NCBI GenBank assembly: GCA_030159075.1
Contig: BROG01000131.1
Span: forward strand, 983,501-1,047,500
Reading direction: 5' to 3'
DNA: 64,000 nucleotides
Origin: Atrina japonica
Lineage: Eukaryota > Mollusca > Bivalvia > Pterioida > Pinnidae
A program made the position numbers and the translations under genes. Positions 46,336 through 58,354 of this stretch are shown piece by piece. Each line of letters opens with the position of its first letter. Positions within the stretch are counted from its first letter, which is position 1. The notes beneath the pieces are model-generated. The model was not told the origin of the DNA, did no database searches, and worked only from the letters and a program-made list of their open reading frames with translations.

Positions 46336-47471
46336 ATGATCTTTTTCATTACATTGGATTGAAACTTTCAACAAAGGGGGATTGTTTAGCCAATTCATTC
46401 CACGTATTAAGTTACTGCACGGGACAAGATTGACTGCTGCACGGGATAATTCCTAATAGGTGATATGTATATTCTCCATGCTGTAGCATCACTCCTCTTT
46501 TAGTGGTTTATGCCAAAATAAGCTACATATCTTCAAGTGTCTTTCAATTCTATGCATACAACTCGCATATATTATGAGGACGAAAGTGATTGTTGCTATA
46601 ATATGCCATAAAACATCTTTCATTTGAATAATGGAATGAAATATATATCATATCCAAAATAAATGAAATTAGGATAATCTAACAACTATGATCATTTTCA
46701 CTAATAGTTGGTCAGTCATTATCTAATATTAGCTAATAAGCATTTCAGTATTATTAATCCTTCATTGTCCATTAGGTATCTTATTCATGCCCCTACTGTT
46801 ACCATGTTATCTAGGGGTTTCAGTGACTCGAATAGAGAATCCAGACGATAAACATTTAACATACTAGGGGAATACTTTTGAGGAAAAAAAATAGATGCTG
46901 TAATATTTTTCATTTCTGAATTATTTACATTCATTCTTATCAAAATCCATGTTGTTACTAATGTGTGTCGTAATTGTTACATTTGAAGCATTATCCCAAT
47001 TAAGTTTATGTTATAACAGTGATAATCAAGATTGTTAAAAAAAAAAGAAAAAAAAAAAGCAAAAAAAAAAAAAAACAAAACAAACAAAAAATAAATAAAA
47101 AACAAAACAAAACAAAAAAAAACTGAATGAATCTCACTGAAAGGAATTACACGGAGATTCTAAATTAAGAGGGCAGTATTATGCCTTTATTATTTGTTTT
47201 GTCCATGTCGTCACTTACACCATCCTTAGTGTTACTTTTTATAGAGTAACAACAAGGACCGTAGCATAAAGGATATATTTGACATCAAATTCACTTTGAA
47301 TAATTGAATACTTCCCAGAATGAAAATGAATGCCTGATATTTAAGATTTCTTTTGATTATATTCAGCAAAGCAAACAACTTTAGTAACATATTTTCACCA
47401 TGTACGATACGTAACAATATTGACATCCAAAAGCATTTATGGTCCTGTACCTGTGTTCACATTTTATAAAT
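46336..47471. other. Intergenic, A-rich tract, no gene seen
   Basis: AT-rich; an A-rich simple tract runs from 47035 to 47122. No coding signal. Confidence 0.7.
47035..47122. repeat. A-rich simple repeat
   Basis: A runs interrupted by C, G and T (aaaacaaaacaaacaaaaaa). Could be a retroposon tail. Confidence 0.9.
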
Positions 47472-47712
47472 CACGAATTCCCGTTTCTAAGTAGTAATAT
47501 TCCATCTTCTCCTGCCTATGGCGTTTTCATTTTACAACTTATACGTTATACTCTTCTTATGAATGTTTTATTCTGAGAGCAAAACGACTCGCCAATAAAC
47601 TACTCACACAAGGTTACGTTGTTGAACGATTGACATCGTCGTTTAAGAAGTGTAATGGTCGATACAGGGATCTGGTTAAACATTATGAAGTCCCCAACTC
47701 AATATTTTTAGA
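47472..47712 (+). pseudogene. Reverse-transcriptase-type retroelement ORF, C-terminal relic
   Basis: Reads HEFPFLSSNIPSSPAYGVFI then LQLIRY, a frameshift near 47550, then SYECFILRAKRLANKLLTQG, YVVERLTSSFKKCNGRYRDL and VKHYEVPN. This matches my memory of the C-terminus of an RT-like ORF abundant in bivalve genomes. No upstream RT core is present. Superfamily (Penelope-, DIRS- or LINE-like) cannot be fixed from this part. Confidence 0.62.
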
Positions 47713-47970
47713 TAGTTCACCAAGCTTGACCTTTTCACCGAAATTAACCCATTCATCGTACTAGAAAGGTTTCAATGGAACATTTGCAACGTGTGTGACA
47801 TTCCAGCAGAGGTAGCTGACTCCTCCCGGACACCTGGTCCTATCCCGTTTTGGATTCGCGATTGCTCTTCATGTTGAGACCATTGCACATCTAATTCGTC
47901 GTGTTCTAATGGACTTGAGCTTCGATTATTGATTGGCACTTCTTCATTCATACTGACGAGTTTTACAGGA
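47713..47970 (+). mobile_element. 3' region of the same retroelement relic
   Basis: ccttttcaccgaaattaacc, then cacctggtcctatcccgttt and gagcttcgattattgattgg, colinear with 41130-41285 and with the reverse complement of 59440-59640. Confidence 0.55.
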
Positions 47971-48142
47971 TGTTTTCAACTTATAAAAAGTTCAAATTTC
48001 AATTTTCCAAAATGACCCGACAAAAATTGAAATATAATATGACTGACATTTTATATAGGCTAAATGACCAAGAACTCGTTTACCCAGTCACATATGAAGT
48101 AAAAACGAAGAATTACAATCCTATTCATATTACTTGGATGGA

Positions 48143-48200
48143 CTGAGTAACCTTTTGATTATCATACGGATGATTCTACTTTCCTTTCGATTATGACAAG
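48143..48200 (+). repeat. Short dispersed repeat
   Basis: gagtaaccttttgattatca then gatgattctacttt; matches 12988-13047. Confidence 0.5.
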
Positions 48201-48432
48201 CTGCACGTTTTGTTTCTCATTGGATCCTGTCTTATGTATGGTGACAAGTAGGAACAATAACTAAAGTCAGTGCAATTTTAATGATATGCTTCATTACCTA
48301 ATATTTAAACTTGTTCAGGTCAAGAAAGGGTTCACAAGGCTTTACATCCCAGGTTATATGGATTTTATTATACCACTGGATAATAGAAACTTCAAGTTCG
48401 TTAGATTGGATACACAAATGGTCTCAACTAAG

Positions 48433-48831
48433 TTAGGCCATTCCAAGTTTTTTTCTCTGTTTAGCGTCCGCGGACGGATTGGTTTTGAGATTATTAAACA
48501 GAGAAAACACAAACATCTAAGGAAATAATATGAAATATAGCCCTAAAGTGTACAGTTAAACATGAACATTGTTTACATCATTGTAAAAATTAAAATTTCA
48601 TAGGTTATTTATTAGTATATGATAAAAGATATGGTTTTTATAAGTGTAATTTATTTTCCTTTGTTACCATATATGGAAATACTTGAATATCCATAAAATT
48701 GCATTTGTACTCATAAAAATATCTTGTGCTTTTTCTGACATTTTGTGTTTTTTTCCTGATAGAAAGATATGGTTTTTTTACTTTAGGGTGGACGCTAAAC
48801 ATAAAAAAACCCAAAACTTGGAATGGCCTTA
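48433..48831. mobile_element. 399 bp inverted-repeat element (TTAGGCCATTCCAAG)
   Basis: Left ttaggccattccaagttttt, then tgtttagcgtccgcgg. Right on the minus strand taaggccattccaagttttg, then tgtttagcgtccaccc. Terminal inverted repeats of about 45 bases with gaps. The ORFs across it (48286-48528 and 48638-48859) run into the ends and are not genes. Confidence 0.8.
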
Positions 48832-50988
48832 CTGAAAATTTTAAATGAATCAGATACAATGGATTGTATTATTCTCCTATTCATCGTGACGGTAGGAAGT
48901 AATGTTCACAATATAGTTTGTATAAAAACGGATGAATAAAAAATTATGCATCATTACTGTGCATAGCTAATGATTCATATTTATGTGTATTATTGCTCCA
49001 TGTCAGTTGATCTTTAAGAGAAATCATTCAGCCGTTACCTAAATTTACTTGACGTTACTGCTGAATATAGGAAATATAGCACTACAATATTTTACATGAT
49101 CTTGGGCAACATTGTTGTTTTTACCGTTACTACATTCCGGATTTTACAATACGCCAACGATCGAGCTGCAGCTATGCGTTTTAGCTTTCTTTGTACAATA
49201 TAACATGATGCACTCTACATACAGCATATTGGAGAAGCATGAAGTAGGTCATCCCGAAATGTGCAATATGATGTTCAGGCTACGCTATATTTTGAACGTT
49301 TGTTGCGAATTCTATATATGACATTGTGGAATGTTAACAGGGCTGCCAATGTGGTAAGGATAATATTTCATGTTTCAAATAATTTGCATAGATGAAGCAG
49401 CGATATATAAAGCGTAACTTCTATGTAAATATCTGTCCATGGATGAACTTCAGTTTTTATCTTATTGATATTCATGCATCCCTGTTTCATTGAATTCGAT
49501 CGTATTATGTTCTTTATATCTATCAGTGTAGATGAATATAATACATATCTAAATATCCTTTCACGGTATAGCAATGTCAATTCTCTGTCATTAACATTCA
49601 AGTCAAAAAAGGCATTTAACTTTCATTATTCGCCGCCAGGAATATATTTCAAATTAAGTTAGGAAGTAGTATATGGAAGGAGCTGTTAGTTTCTTTGAAC
49701 GCGGAAGTAATGACGTAGTAATTTTATTTGAGTAGTAATTTTATTTGAGGCAAAAACGCTATTAAATTTCAGATATGAAAGTGATGTTGGTTTGTTTCAT
49801 AAATAATCAGCATCTAATTTTTTTTAATGCAATTAAGGTATAATACCGCGATTCGTATTTTTGAAATAACGATAAGTGGGAGACATTAGTCGAAATGATG
49901 GGATCAATCATTACGTGATTGCTTTTGATTTTGATAAGAGCATGATATCCTATTATATAAGTTTAGTGGACGACGGAAATGTGGAACAAAATGTTTTTTA
50001 TCATTTAAAATGATTTCGTTTGTGCAAAACGGAATAAATATAACACCGAAAACGAAATGTGTCGTATGAAATATTGATGATTGGGAGAACAACAAAGTGA
50101 CAACGGGTCGGACGGACACCATTTTTACTTTTATTTCGACATAAAAACTGTAGTACATGTAGTACATGTTAAAGTCTACATATAATAAAATGTTACTTTT
50201 AACACGAGTTTTGTGTAATAATGGATAAAGTCAGAATTATCATGTTAAACAAGATCGAACCACTCTAGCCGGCTAGACCAACAATGAACGAAACAGACTG
50301 GAATATGGACTTGTTTTAAAAAAAAAAATTCTGAATTATTCCATAAATGTTTTTATATTCTTGATATATACTAATATTTAATACATTTTCTTAAAAAAAA
50401 ATCCAAGTTCTTCACCATTGTTGACAACCATTATGCAGAACAGTGAAAATTACTGCAACTGTCATTTTGTAAACTTTTACATATATAGACATTGCTACAT
50501 CGCTGATGTCAATTGCTATATAAACACTACTAAAATGAATGATTACACTGGATGAATTTGACCAGGAACATGATGACCACTCCATTTCTCACTACTGTCT
50601 GTGAACTTGGTGTTAGTTGACGAGAAATCGCCGTTAAATTAGTTCTGTTGACTCTATTTTCACAAAAATGTTATCTGGTGGGACTTTTTGTCGTAATAGA
50701 TATTAAGTAACTGAAAGCTTGCATTCCTTTATTCCCAAACTTCCTTTGAAATACCTTTGGCGGCGAATTGATGATTTGCATCAAATTTTTCTTGTTGTAA
50801 TTCATTTTCAGACTCAGCCATGGGCATTAACACTCAAGTAACAATAATCGTCAGATTACATGATCTAATTATAACCAGTCTTCGACCGTTTATATCAATG
50901 ATGATAAATTTTACTTTTTAGTTCTATAAACCTCTGTCATGTGACTGTATCAAATTTATGAACGATGTGAAGTAAACGTGGCTTTTGA
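48832..50988. other. Intergenic, no gene seen
   Basis: AT-rich. Small overlapping ORFs on both strands with no recognisable motif. Confidence 0.65.
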
Positions 50989-50995
50989 CATCACC
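50989..50995. repeat. Target-site duplication, left copy
   Basis: catcacc, identical to 54792-54798, directly outside the hAT-like element. Confidence 0.85.
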
Positions 50996-51021
50996 CAGGC
51001 TTTCTACTCTATCATGACAAA

Positions 51022-51108
51022 AAAGTAGGAAAAAGTAGGAGTAATCTATTCAAAATAGTAGGAAAAAAGTAGGAAAAAGTAGGTATTTGAAGGGAAAAAG
51101 TAGGAAAC
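51022..51108 (+). repeat. Subterminal AGTAGGA motif cluster, left end
   Basis: About six agtagga or tagtagg motifs, for example aaaaagtaggaaaaagtagg. Confidence 0.85.
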
Positions 51109-51659
51109 TTACCAGATTTAGGTGACCATTCTCTGACTGTAACCACCTTGACAAAACTGAAGACTGGCAGTGTTCACCTAAAACAAAATTATTTCTTTAG
51201 TGATACATTCAAATCAACTTTAGAACAAACTGCTTTAACTATCTGTTATCTGTTTCCGTACCTATTTCAGATTGTCAATATAAAAATTACAAACAGTGTA
51301 TACTTAATTTTTATACAGTGAGCAGAAGATGTGGTATTGTAAGAAATGGTACATGTAAGCATCTAGCAGACTATATGCCTGGCAAATATCATAAGCAAGC
51401 TGACGTATACATGCAGTAAAACTACTACAGCATAACAAAGTATGAAATATCCCAAACATTCATAATCTATGACATAAATTTACACTACAATACAGCATTT
51501 CTATACATGTTAGTTTGCAAGTGTAGACAAAACAGTTAAAAGGTAACAAGATACAAGAAAAGTCTGCACTCTTAATTTTTGTTATAAACACACTGCAGCA
51601 CATTTCACATGCAAAGTATGTGACAGATACACAGTAAGCTCACTGAACACAATAAAAGC

Positions 51660-53619
51660 TTATTTATTCTTTGGTTTTTCACTCCCTGCAGCCAAATAAC
51701 TATCCATAAGTCTCTTCCTTTTTACTTCTATGTCAGATCTTTGTCCCCTTGATTTTTCCAGGGCTGCAGATGCCTTTTCCAATTCGTTCTTAACAATTTC
51801 TAGTATCCCTTGAGCTATATTAAGCTCTGCAAAATCTTTTTTAATTGCTTGTGTTAATCTATTATTGGCTTCTTCAAAAAATATTTGTGGTCTTTGAAAG
51901 TTCTTCCTTCAGTTCCTCTTCAGTCTACTTCATTTCTTTTTCCCTTTCATGTATCTTTCTCTTTCTTTCCTCATTGATCTTCTTTACCTTTTCTTTTTGT
52001 TCCATCATCTCTCCGTCTTCTTTCCTTTTATGTTGTCTCTTCTCTTCCTCTAATCTCCTCAGGTACTTTGCATGAGCATTTGCAACACTTTCCATACTGT
52101 GTGTAATAGGCACATTTATAGCTGAGCCACCATAAAAGTTTACAGCATCTCTAGTAATTCTCAAACCATTCAGATTCCCTTCTGACATAAGAGTCCTATC
52201 TGCTGTCAGAACCTTTTTGTTAACAGAAAGGCTTCTCTCTACATCAGCATTCCCATGACTTAGACATAGGTATGCTGTTATAGTGTTTTTGAGAAATGAA
52301 TATTTCAGGTTTCCACTTGCATTCTTTTAGCAAAACACATAATTCCAAAACCCTTCTTGGTTGATTCTTCTCACCACAGATTTCACTTTCTGGGGTCTTT
52401 TCAGACATGTACATTTTCCACTCATCACAAACTAAAGACAACTCTTCTGTTTGAATGAGTGGGAGACTTTGCACTCGCTTATTGAAATACTTATAGGAGT
52501 CCTTGTGTTCTCTAATATCAGGGTGAAGACACTAAGAATATTTCACAACAGGTACATTGATTGGTAAATTCTTTGACAAGTAAGTAACCACTTCTTGATA
52601 AAACTTTCTAATGTTGTAAAGAATTATCTCCCTTTGTTTTGCAGACTCCAATTTAGACACTGTTGAGTGTGTTCCTCCACCAATTTCCATATCACTTAAG
52701 TTCAAACAGTTCTTTACATCTTTGATATCAACTTTGGATAAATTTGATCCACTTGCACTTTTAACGGTTTCTTGTTTCATGAATCTGAGCATAAATTTCT
52801 GTAGAAGTTGAGCTGACTCCTCATACAATAGGTGAATAAGTGGTTCCTGTTTCTGGAGCTATGTTAAGAAGCTGGTAAAGAGTGGGGCAGTACTGGCAAG
52901 AAATTGCACCTCAGCTAAAATAGATGGAGATCTCAACTTTTCACAAATGCGTTGGTATCTAGTGTTTTTGGAAAGAATTTTATCTGTTCTGTCCTCCCTA
53001 CTTGCTCTGGGTAAATCTTTTAGGAAGTATTGTTTTGCAGCCTCCCAGTGACACTCTACTCTCTCAAGTGCTGGAAGCAGCGTCAGCCACCTGCATTCAA
53101 CGTGTCTTATAAACATCTCATCATCCATGCCTAGGTCTTCTAGAGTTGAACTATAATCTTCCCTTTGGCATCCATGTGTTTTAAACCAAAGGAACAAGTC
53201 TATTGCCAATTCCTCTGCATCTTCACCAAAGACATTCAATCCTTTTCTGAAGGAGTTGTGTACTACATGTATTGTGCATGGTATGAATTCAACCAGTTTA
53301 CTGTATCCAAGAATTTTTTTTTATCATTGATATATGTCCAAATTGTTTTATTTACATTAGGTCCATCACTTCCTAAAAATAATAGTTTCCCCAAAGACAT
53401 GTTCTCGGCTGAAAGTGTATCCAGAAGAGCTTGTCCCACATCTTTTCCCTTGGCATATGCAAAAAGCAAATTCTTAAGGAACATTGTTGACACCTCTCCC
53501 CTCTCTCCATTCCAAAATCTCACCAATACATCACACTGTTTTTTATTCTGAGCATTCCCTGTTTCATCATACTGCACTGTATAAATACTGTCTGAGTTCA
53601 ATTCAATAATTTTGTGGTT
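51660..53619 (-). pseudogene. hAT-like transposase, decayed
   Basis: Minus-strand fragments follow each other colinearly: a catalytic-core-like LGSDGPNVNKTIW, a C-x-I-H-V-V-H-N-S-F block, HVECRWLTLLPALERV, the helical STAPLFTSF region, the hAT C-terminal dimerisation-type GNADVERSLSVNKKVLT (about 52260), and a Lys/Glu-rich coiled coil to a final TAA at 51660-51662. Lesions: TAA at 53620-53622 limits the 5' side; frameshift in a T9 tract at 53314-53322; in-frame TAG at 52859 and 52532; frameshift near 52327-52335; TAG at 51925; frameshift at the A6 run 51876-51881. The N-terminal DNA-binding region is not recognisable. A dead copy of the hAT-related group found across invertebrates. Confidence 0.8.
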
Positions 53620-53622
53620 TTA

Positions 53623-54680
53623 CCAAACATGATATGGTAGAAACAGAATGTAACTTACATAGCCAGTAATATAAAGGCTCACACATGCCTATCATTAGAA
53701 GCAGAAAGAGAGAAAAAGTCTACAACATGATGGACAAAACACATAGGACAAGTTTCCCTACAAATTTGCATAAGAAAGAGGAAAAATTGAGTAAAAGCAA
53801 CATTTAAATAGAGATGATGGATGAAGCAACATGAGAAATATAATTTTACCCATCCAAATTTTAACAAAGGCAGTGAATTAGAATACAGTGGTATAAATAT
53901 ATACGTGATCTGCATTCAAATCACCACCAGTGTGTTTTCCAAGATTAAAAAAAATCATTCCATCAGCACAAACTAGTCAAATGACAAAATAAAATTAGGG
54001 ATAGGGATTCTACAGGTGTTGCTGATGCAATACATCCCCTCTCTGGCCAAAATAAGTTTACAATGGCAACTACTATGATTTGCATCTCTTCTACATTCAA
54101 AAGTGCCCCGAATTTGAATCAAATATTTCAATGTTCAGAAGGACAGATAAACAACTGGACAGAGATAAAACTTTCAGTGTTAGGAGACTGATAATAATCT
54201 TGGAAAAAACATATTCCCTCAGTGAGAACATCATTGGGAAAGCATGTCTATACAAAATGTAACAAGTACCACCTGTACATTCAAGTAAACATGTAAATGA
54301 ACAATATGTGTTATTTAGTAATCATGTGCTGCAGTGTACAGATTTAGTAGAGATATACAACATAAGGAAGACTTTTTTCCCAAATTAAGGCTCATCTTAC
54401 CTTCCAAGAAATCTGGACAGTGAGGAAAACTCTTTACAGGTTCACACTAGCTCAGTCAACAGTCTCATCAGGATGACTTCAGTCTTCTATTAACAAAATA
54501 ATTGCTGTTCTGTATCTATTAATGAACTAACTGACAGTCTTAGATTAACATTATTATAAATCATTCAGTCTGATTTATTATGTATTTCTAGTTTATTTCA
54601 TATTTCTAACATTCTCTTTGACTCTATCAACTGTATTGCTTTCTTATTTCTCATTATTATTTTTTTTCATTTGTGATTAA
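53623..54680 (-). other. hAT element 5' part, no clear coding
   Basis: Between the transposase core and the right subterminal repeats. On the minus strand a segment ending ttcttggaag then gtaagatg (about 54402-54396) looks like an exon/donor pair and might be a leader or N-terminal exon. Confidence 0.45.
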
Positions 54681-54780
54681 AAAGTAGGAATAGTAGGAGG
54701 ATTTTCTGAATAAGTAGGAAAAAAAGGATCAAAATAAAAAAGTAGGAAAAGTAGGAAAAAGTAGGAAAAAATAGGAACAG
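54681..54780 (+). repeat. Subterminal AGTAGGA motif cluster, right end
   Basis: About seven motifs, same strand orientation as the left cluster (direct, not inverted). Confidence 0.85.
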
Positions 54781-54791
54781 TAGAAAGCCTG

Positions 54792-54798
54792 CATCACC
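54792..54798. repeat. Target-site duplication, right copy
   Basis: catcacc, identical to 50989-50995. Confidence 0.85.
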
Positions 54799-56010
54799 GT
54801 GTGAGCGTAAAGAATAAAAAACATGAATAACCTACTGGTACATTGTAAATTAGCTACACGTACCCTGATGGTTTTGTTGATTATGGTGTTACAAAACTTA
54901 AGTCAGATAACTTTTTTGCTTTCATGATTTGAACAACATCTAGAAATCAACAGGCAAGTTTTAGTATAATTTTTCAATTTAAAATATAAAAGTCACACAT
55001 AGATGTACCAAAAGTATTAATCTTCAGGATGTCCAGGAGACAAAATTAGCAAATGACGCTGTCTAGTACCACTTGTAAGCACTTCATGGACGCCATATAG
55101 GTACATTTATACCGTTTATTTTCCTTTAGCCAATATTTTGAAAATACCTGTATTACCTAGCAAACATGTTTTCCCATGTACACCTGGGTGAGTTTCAGCC
55201 ATAGTCTATTGTAGAATTGTCTTGATAGAAAATTTAAGAGATAATTTATATCATGATATTTCAAATAATGTTCTAGTTACGTGTAAAACAAATAAAAAGA
55301 GTAATTGTTTAAAATCAAAACATTTTTTGCATCTTTGCGGATCTCATAATAAGTTTGGTTTTATGACTATTCAATTTTGTACCAATTTTTAATTTTATAA
55401 ACTCTAGTCCTGTACTGAAAGAGGTATTGGCTCATGATGTGTAAGCAAATACAAATAAATAATACAAATACTTTAAGTAGTTGGTATCAGTGCTAACAAT
55501 TCCAGACAACCGTGCTTGGGGGAAATGAAAATGATTTCTGTTATTGTATGCTAAATTTCACACAACTAATGACTTCGTTGTGGTTTCCATAACAATGGTG
55601 GCAGGCAAATAAAATAAACCGTAAACTAGGCCAGTTTTCAATGTCTCTAATTACCTGCCGCTAACCTGTAAAAATATACCTAATTTAGTTAAACGCTAAT
55701 ATTGTTATGGGCAATACCAGAACACTATGCATGTACAAATGACATTTGCTAACCTATAATAATAAACTAAAAAGTGATCACGCAACTAATCTTCACTTTT
55801 CAATTTGAAGGTGAAAAATTAACAAATGATACAGTGGTATAGAGCTTGCATACGGCTCCAGAATTGGAGAAAGTGCGTTTAGATTATTATAAAAAGTATT
55901 TTCGGGGCAAAAATTCGACATCAAATGCAATGATGTATGGCTTACTTTGACTTGAGCTTTTGTTACTCCCTTGTGGAGCATAAGCCACAGACAATTCCTC
56001 TCCATCTTAC
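54799..56010. other. Intergenic, no gene seen
   Basis: AT-rich with a repeat fragment near 55010-55050 (aagtattaatcttcaggatg). Confidence 0.65.
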
Positions 56011-56057
56011 TCTGATGAGTTGATGCAAGGTGTTCCAGGTGTAGCCCCATCCGCCAT
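56011..56057 (-). CDS. Weak candidate first coding exon
   Basis: On the minus strand a good Kozak context (ggaaatggcgg) starts ATG, followed by 15 codons reading MADGATPGTPCINSS and a gtaaga donor at 56010-56005. The sequence just upstream, about 56280-56390, has more CG dinucleotides than its surroundings, as a promoter might. No second exon was found, so this is speculative. Confidence 0.25.
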
Positions 56058-58350
56058 TTCCTTTTATTAATAAAAAAACTTACAGTCATAAAATCAGCAT
56101 AAGATACTCTCCTCCCATTGTTTAACTGTAGAAACGGGTCTTCTTGTTCAAAAAGGCAATAATACTGATAGGCAAAACGGGGGGATTTGCATTATTGATT
56201 ACTCTGTCTGAATTAAAAACAAAGTTGTTAGTCTCTAGAGACAGTTGTTTATAAACATTTTCTCGTAAAGTCTGCACAATTGTCATTTTCAGACTAGGAG
56301 AAATTCCGCCTAATTAAAACATCTCATCGCCTCTATTTTCTATGCGACATATCAGAATACGGGATCGATCGGAGATCGGTTGTTTATTGTGAGAAATTTT
56401 ATACGATGATTAAAGGGGCAATAGCTGTGGGTTTTTTTTCAAAACATTTTCTTTCCTATTTACGGCTTAGAATTACAATAACCAAAAAGAGATATACACA
56501 GGCATAAAAATTCTTGAATTCCTATATATTTTGTGAAAATTGCTCGATAAATCCAGTTTGCCTATTATTTACTTGCAATTGATTAATATAATTTTACTAT
56601 TCATTTATGCATACCAATTAGACCTGACCTTGTTTTCTCAAAATATATAGGAATATAGATTTTTTTTTGCCTATGTATAGCTCTTTCTTGTAATAAAAGT
56701 AAGAAAAACTAGATTTTTTGTGAACACACCTAGTGCCCTTTAATGATGTTTGAGTATGGTTCACTATCGATCATATAGATAGATGGTGAAAATTTAGTAA
56801 AATAAATTACAGTTTTTGATTTAAATTCTACTCCCACTTCTGGATTTCTAGAGGTCTGCTTTTGACCAATATTCATCAGGTTTGTATAAGTATCCCGGAC
56901 ATCCTGAAGATTTATTCTTTGGTATCTGAGATTTTATATGAGATGAAACATGGTCGAGATATCTCGATTAATTTGCAAAAATTTACCAAAAAGCTTTTTA
57001 TTGATTGCTTCGTCATTCAGTACAACGTATAACGCCAGCGGTAAATCATCTTACAGCTACAGGGATTATATACTCCATACTAGTCACTCATCACACAGCA
57101 AAAGACGTGTATTCTTTTCTTTTTTTATTCATGAAGGACAGAAAAAGTCAATACTTGTACTAACCTCGTTATCATTTTATATCAACCTTTATATCCTCAT
57201 ACAATAATAGCTTAGTTATCTCTCGAGGTATCCGGATATAGTTTAAATGAGTAATCAGACCACACGATACACAAGTCTCTGTTTAGTTAATCTGGGAACG
57301 GGAAACGGAGTTGCTGTATATATTTTAACCCCAAACGGAAATGCAACATACACATATTATCACGAAACTCGTGATTGAAAATTGAAAACATGATCATGTT
57401 AAAATTTAAATGTCTGATATATGAATTTAAATTTCGGAATATTCTTTCTTCCATATTTCTTTATCATAAATGATGCTGCATACTGTATACTTTCTTTTAT
57501 TTGCAGGAAATTTAATTTCGCTACATTCGTCGCCAAAGAAAGTACTGCAAAATAAAATACCTGTGAATATAATACCTTATACTGATGAAGTATCACAACG
57601 ACAATACCTTACCGATCAAAATTCGTTCATATCTAGCCTTGTAATAACTCAAATTTTGAAAACACAAACCACAAGATCTTTTCAAGCTTTACTTCAACTC
57701 GTATTACACTTCTGTTTTGAATACGGTCTTGCGCGAAGTTTAATACCTGTACATAAATTCCTTTCAGAAAAACGCGAAACTTTCTCCCCATGAAATTAAA
57801 GCACACACAATAGTTACGATACATTTTGGTTACGGTATATCAATTGTTGAGAAAACAGGTTTCTTTCTCATCCACATAAAAGAATTTGTGATTTTCCATA
57901 AAATTACATTTATTATGGTACTAAAGATTTGTTCCTAAAGTTATTTTCAGACGGCAATGCTTCTCATCATAACTTATAATTATATTGTATAGTAAACTTG
58001 CACAATTGTCCAATGGCAGCATACATTTTATATATTTACACCCCCAAATCATGACAAATGAATTGAGTTGAGAATATTTACTGAGTTCTGTAACCATATC
58101 AGTCGTACCGTTAAAGCGTTTTGCAGTGTACTGAATTCAGGAACTGTATTTCCTTAGTTTTTTTACAGAGTGATTGTCCTTTGTCCACAGCACACTCTTA
58201 CCTACATTTAAATTGCGAAACTTGGTGTGTATTGAATTCAGAGTATACCACCCCTTATTTACGGCTCTTCTGTTTGAATTGATCGTAGTTAGTAGAATAT
58301 AACGACTGAATTATTCGGGTATGTTACTGAGGACGAAAATAAAAATCACA
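56058..58350. other. Intergenic, no gene seen
   Basis: AT-rich. A short dispersed fragment lies near 56885-56935. The ORF at 57470-57793 (107 codons) has no recognisable domain and is probably chance. Confidence 0.6.
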
Positions 58351-58354
58351 GATA

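Larger units (their letters stand above)
50996..54791 (-). mobile_element. hAT-like DNA transposon, 3,796 bp, complete ends
   Basis: Terminal inverted repeats caggctttctact (50996-51008) and agtagaaagcctg (54779-54791) are exact. Both sides carry a catcacc duplication. Inside each end is a cluster of agtaggaaaa-type motifs (about 51022-51108 and 54681-54780), in the same orientation at both ends, likely subterminal transposase-binding sites. The interior encodes a decayed transposase on the minus strand. Confidence 0.88.

Noticed and set aside
48286..48528. 80-codon ORF as a small basic protein
   Set aside because: Extends into a terminal inverted repeat at 48433; no supporting signal.
51845..52075. 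Ser/Phe-rich + strand ORF
   Set aside because: Antisense shadow of the Lys/Glu-rich coiled coil of the transposase.
53679..53915. CxxC-containing ORF as a transposase zinc finger
   Set aside because: Only two close cysteines with no matching His/Cys pair at BED-finger spacing.
57470..57793. 107-codon ORF beginning with hydrophobic residues, possible secreted peptide
   Set aside because: No cysteine pattern, cleavage site or homology seen, and it overlaps another ORF on the opposite strand; probably chance.
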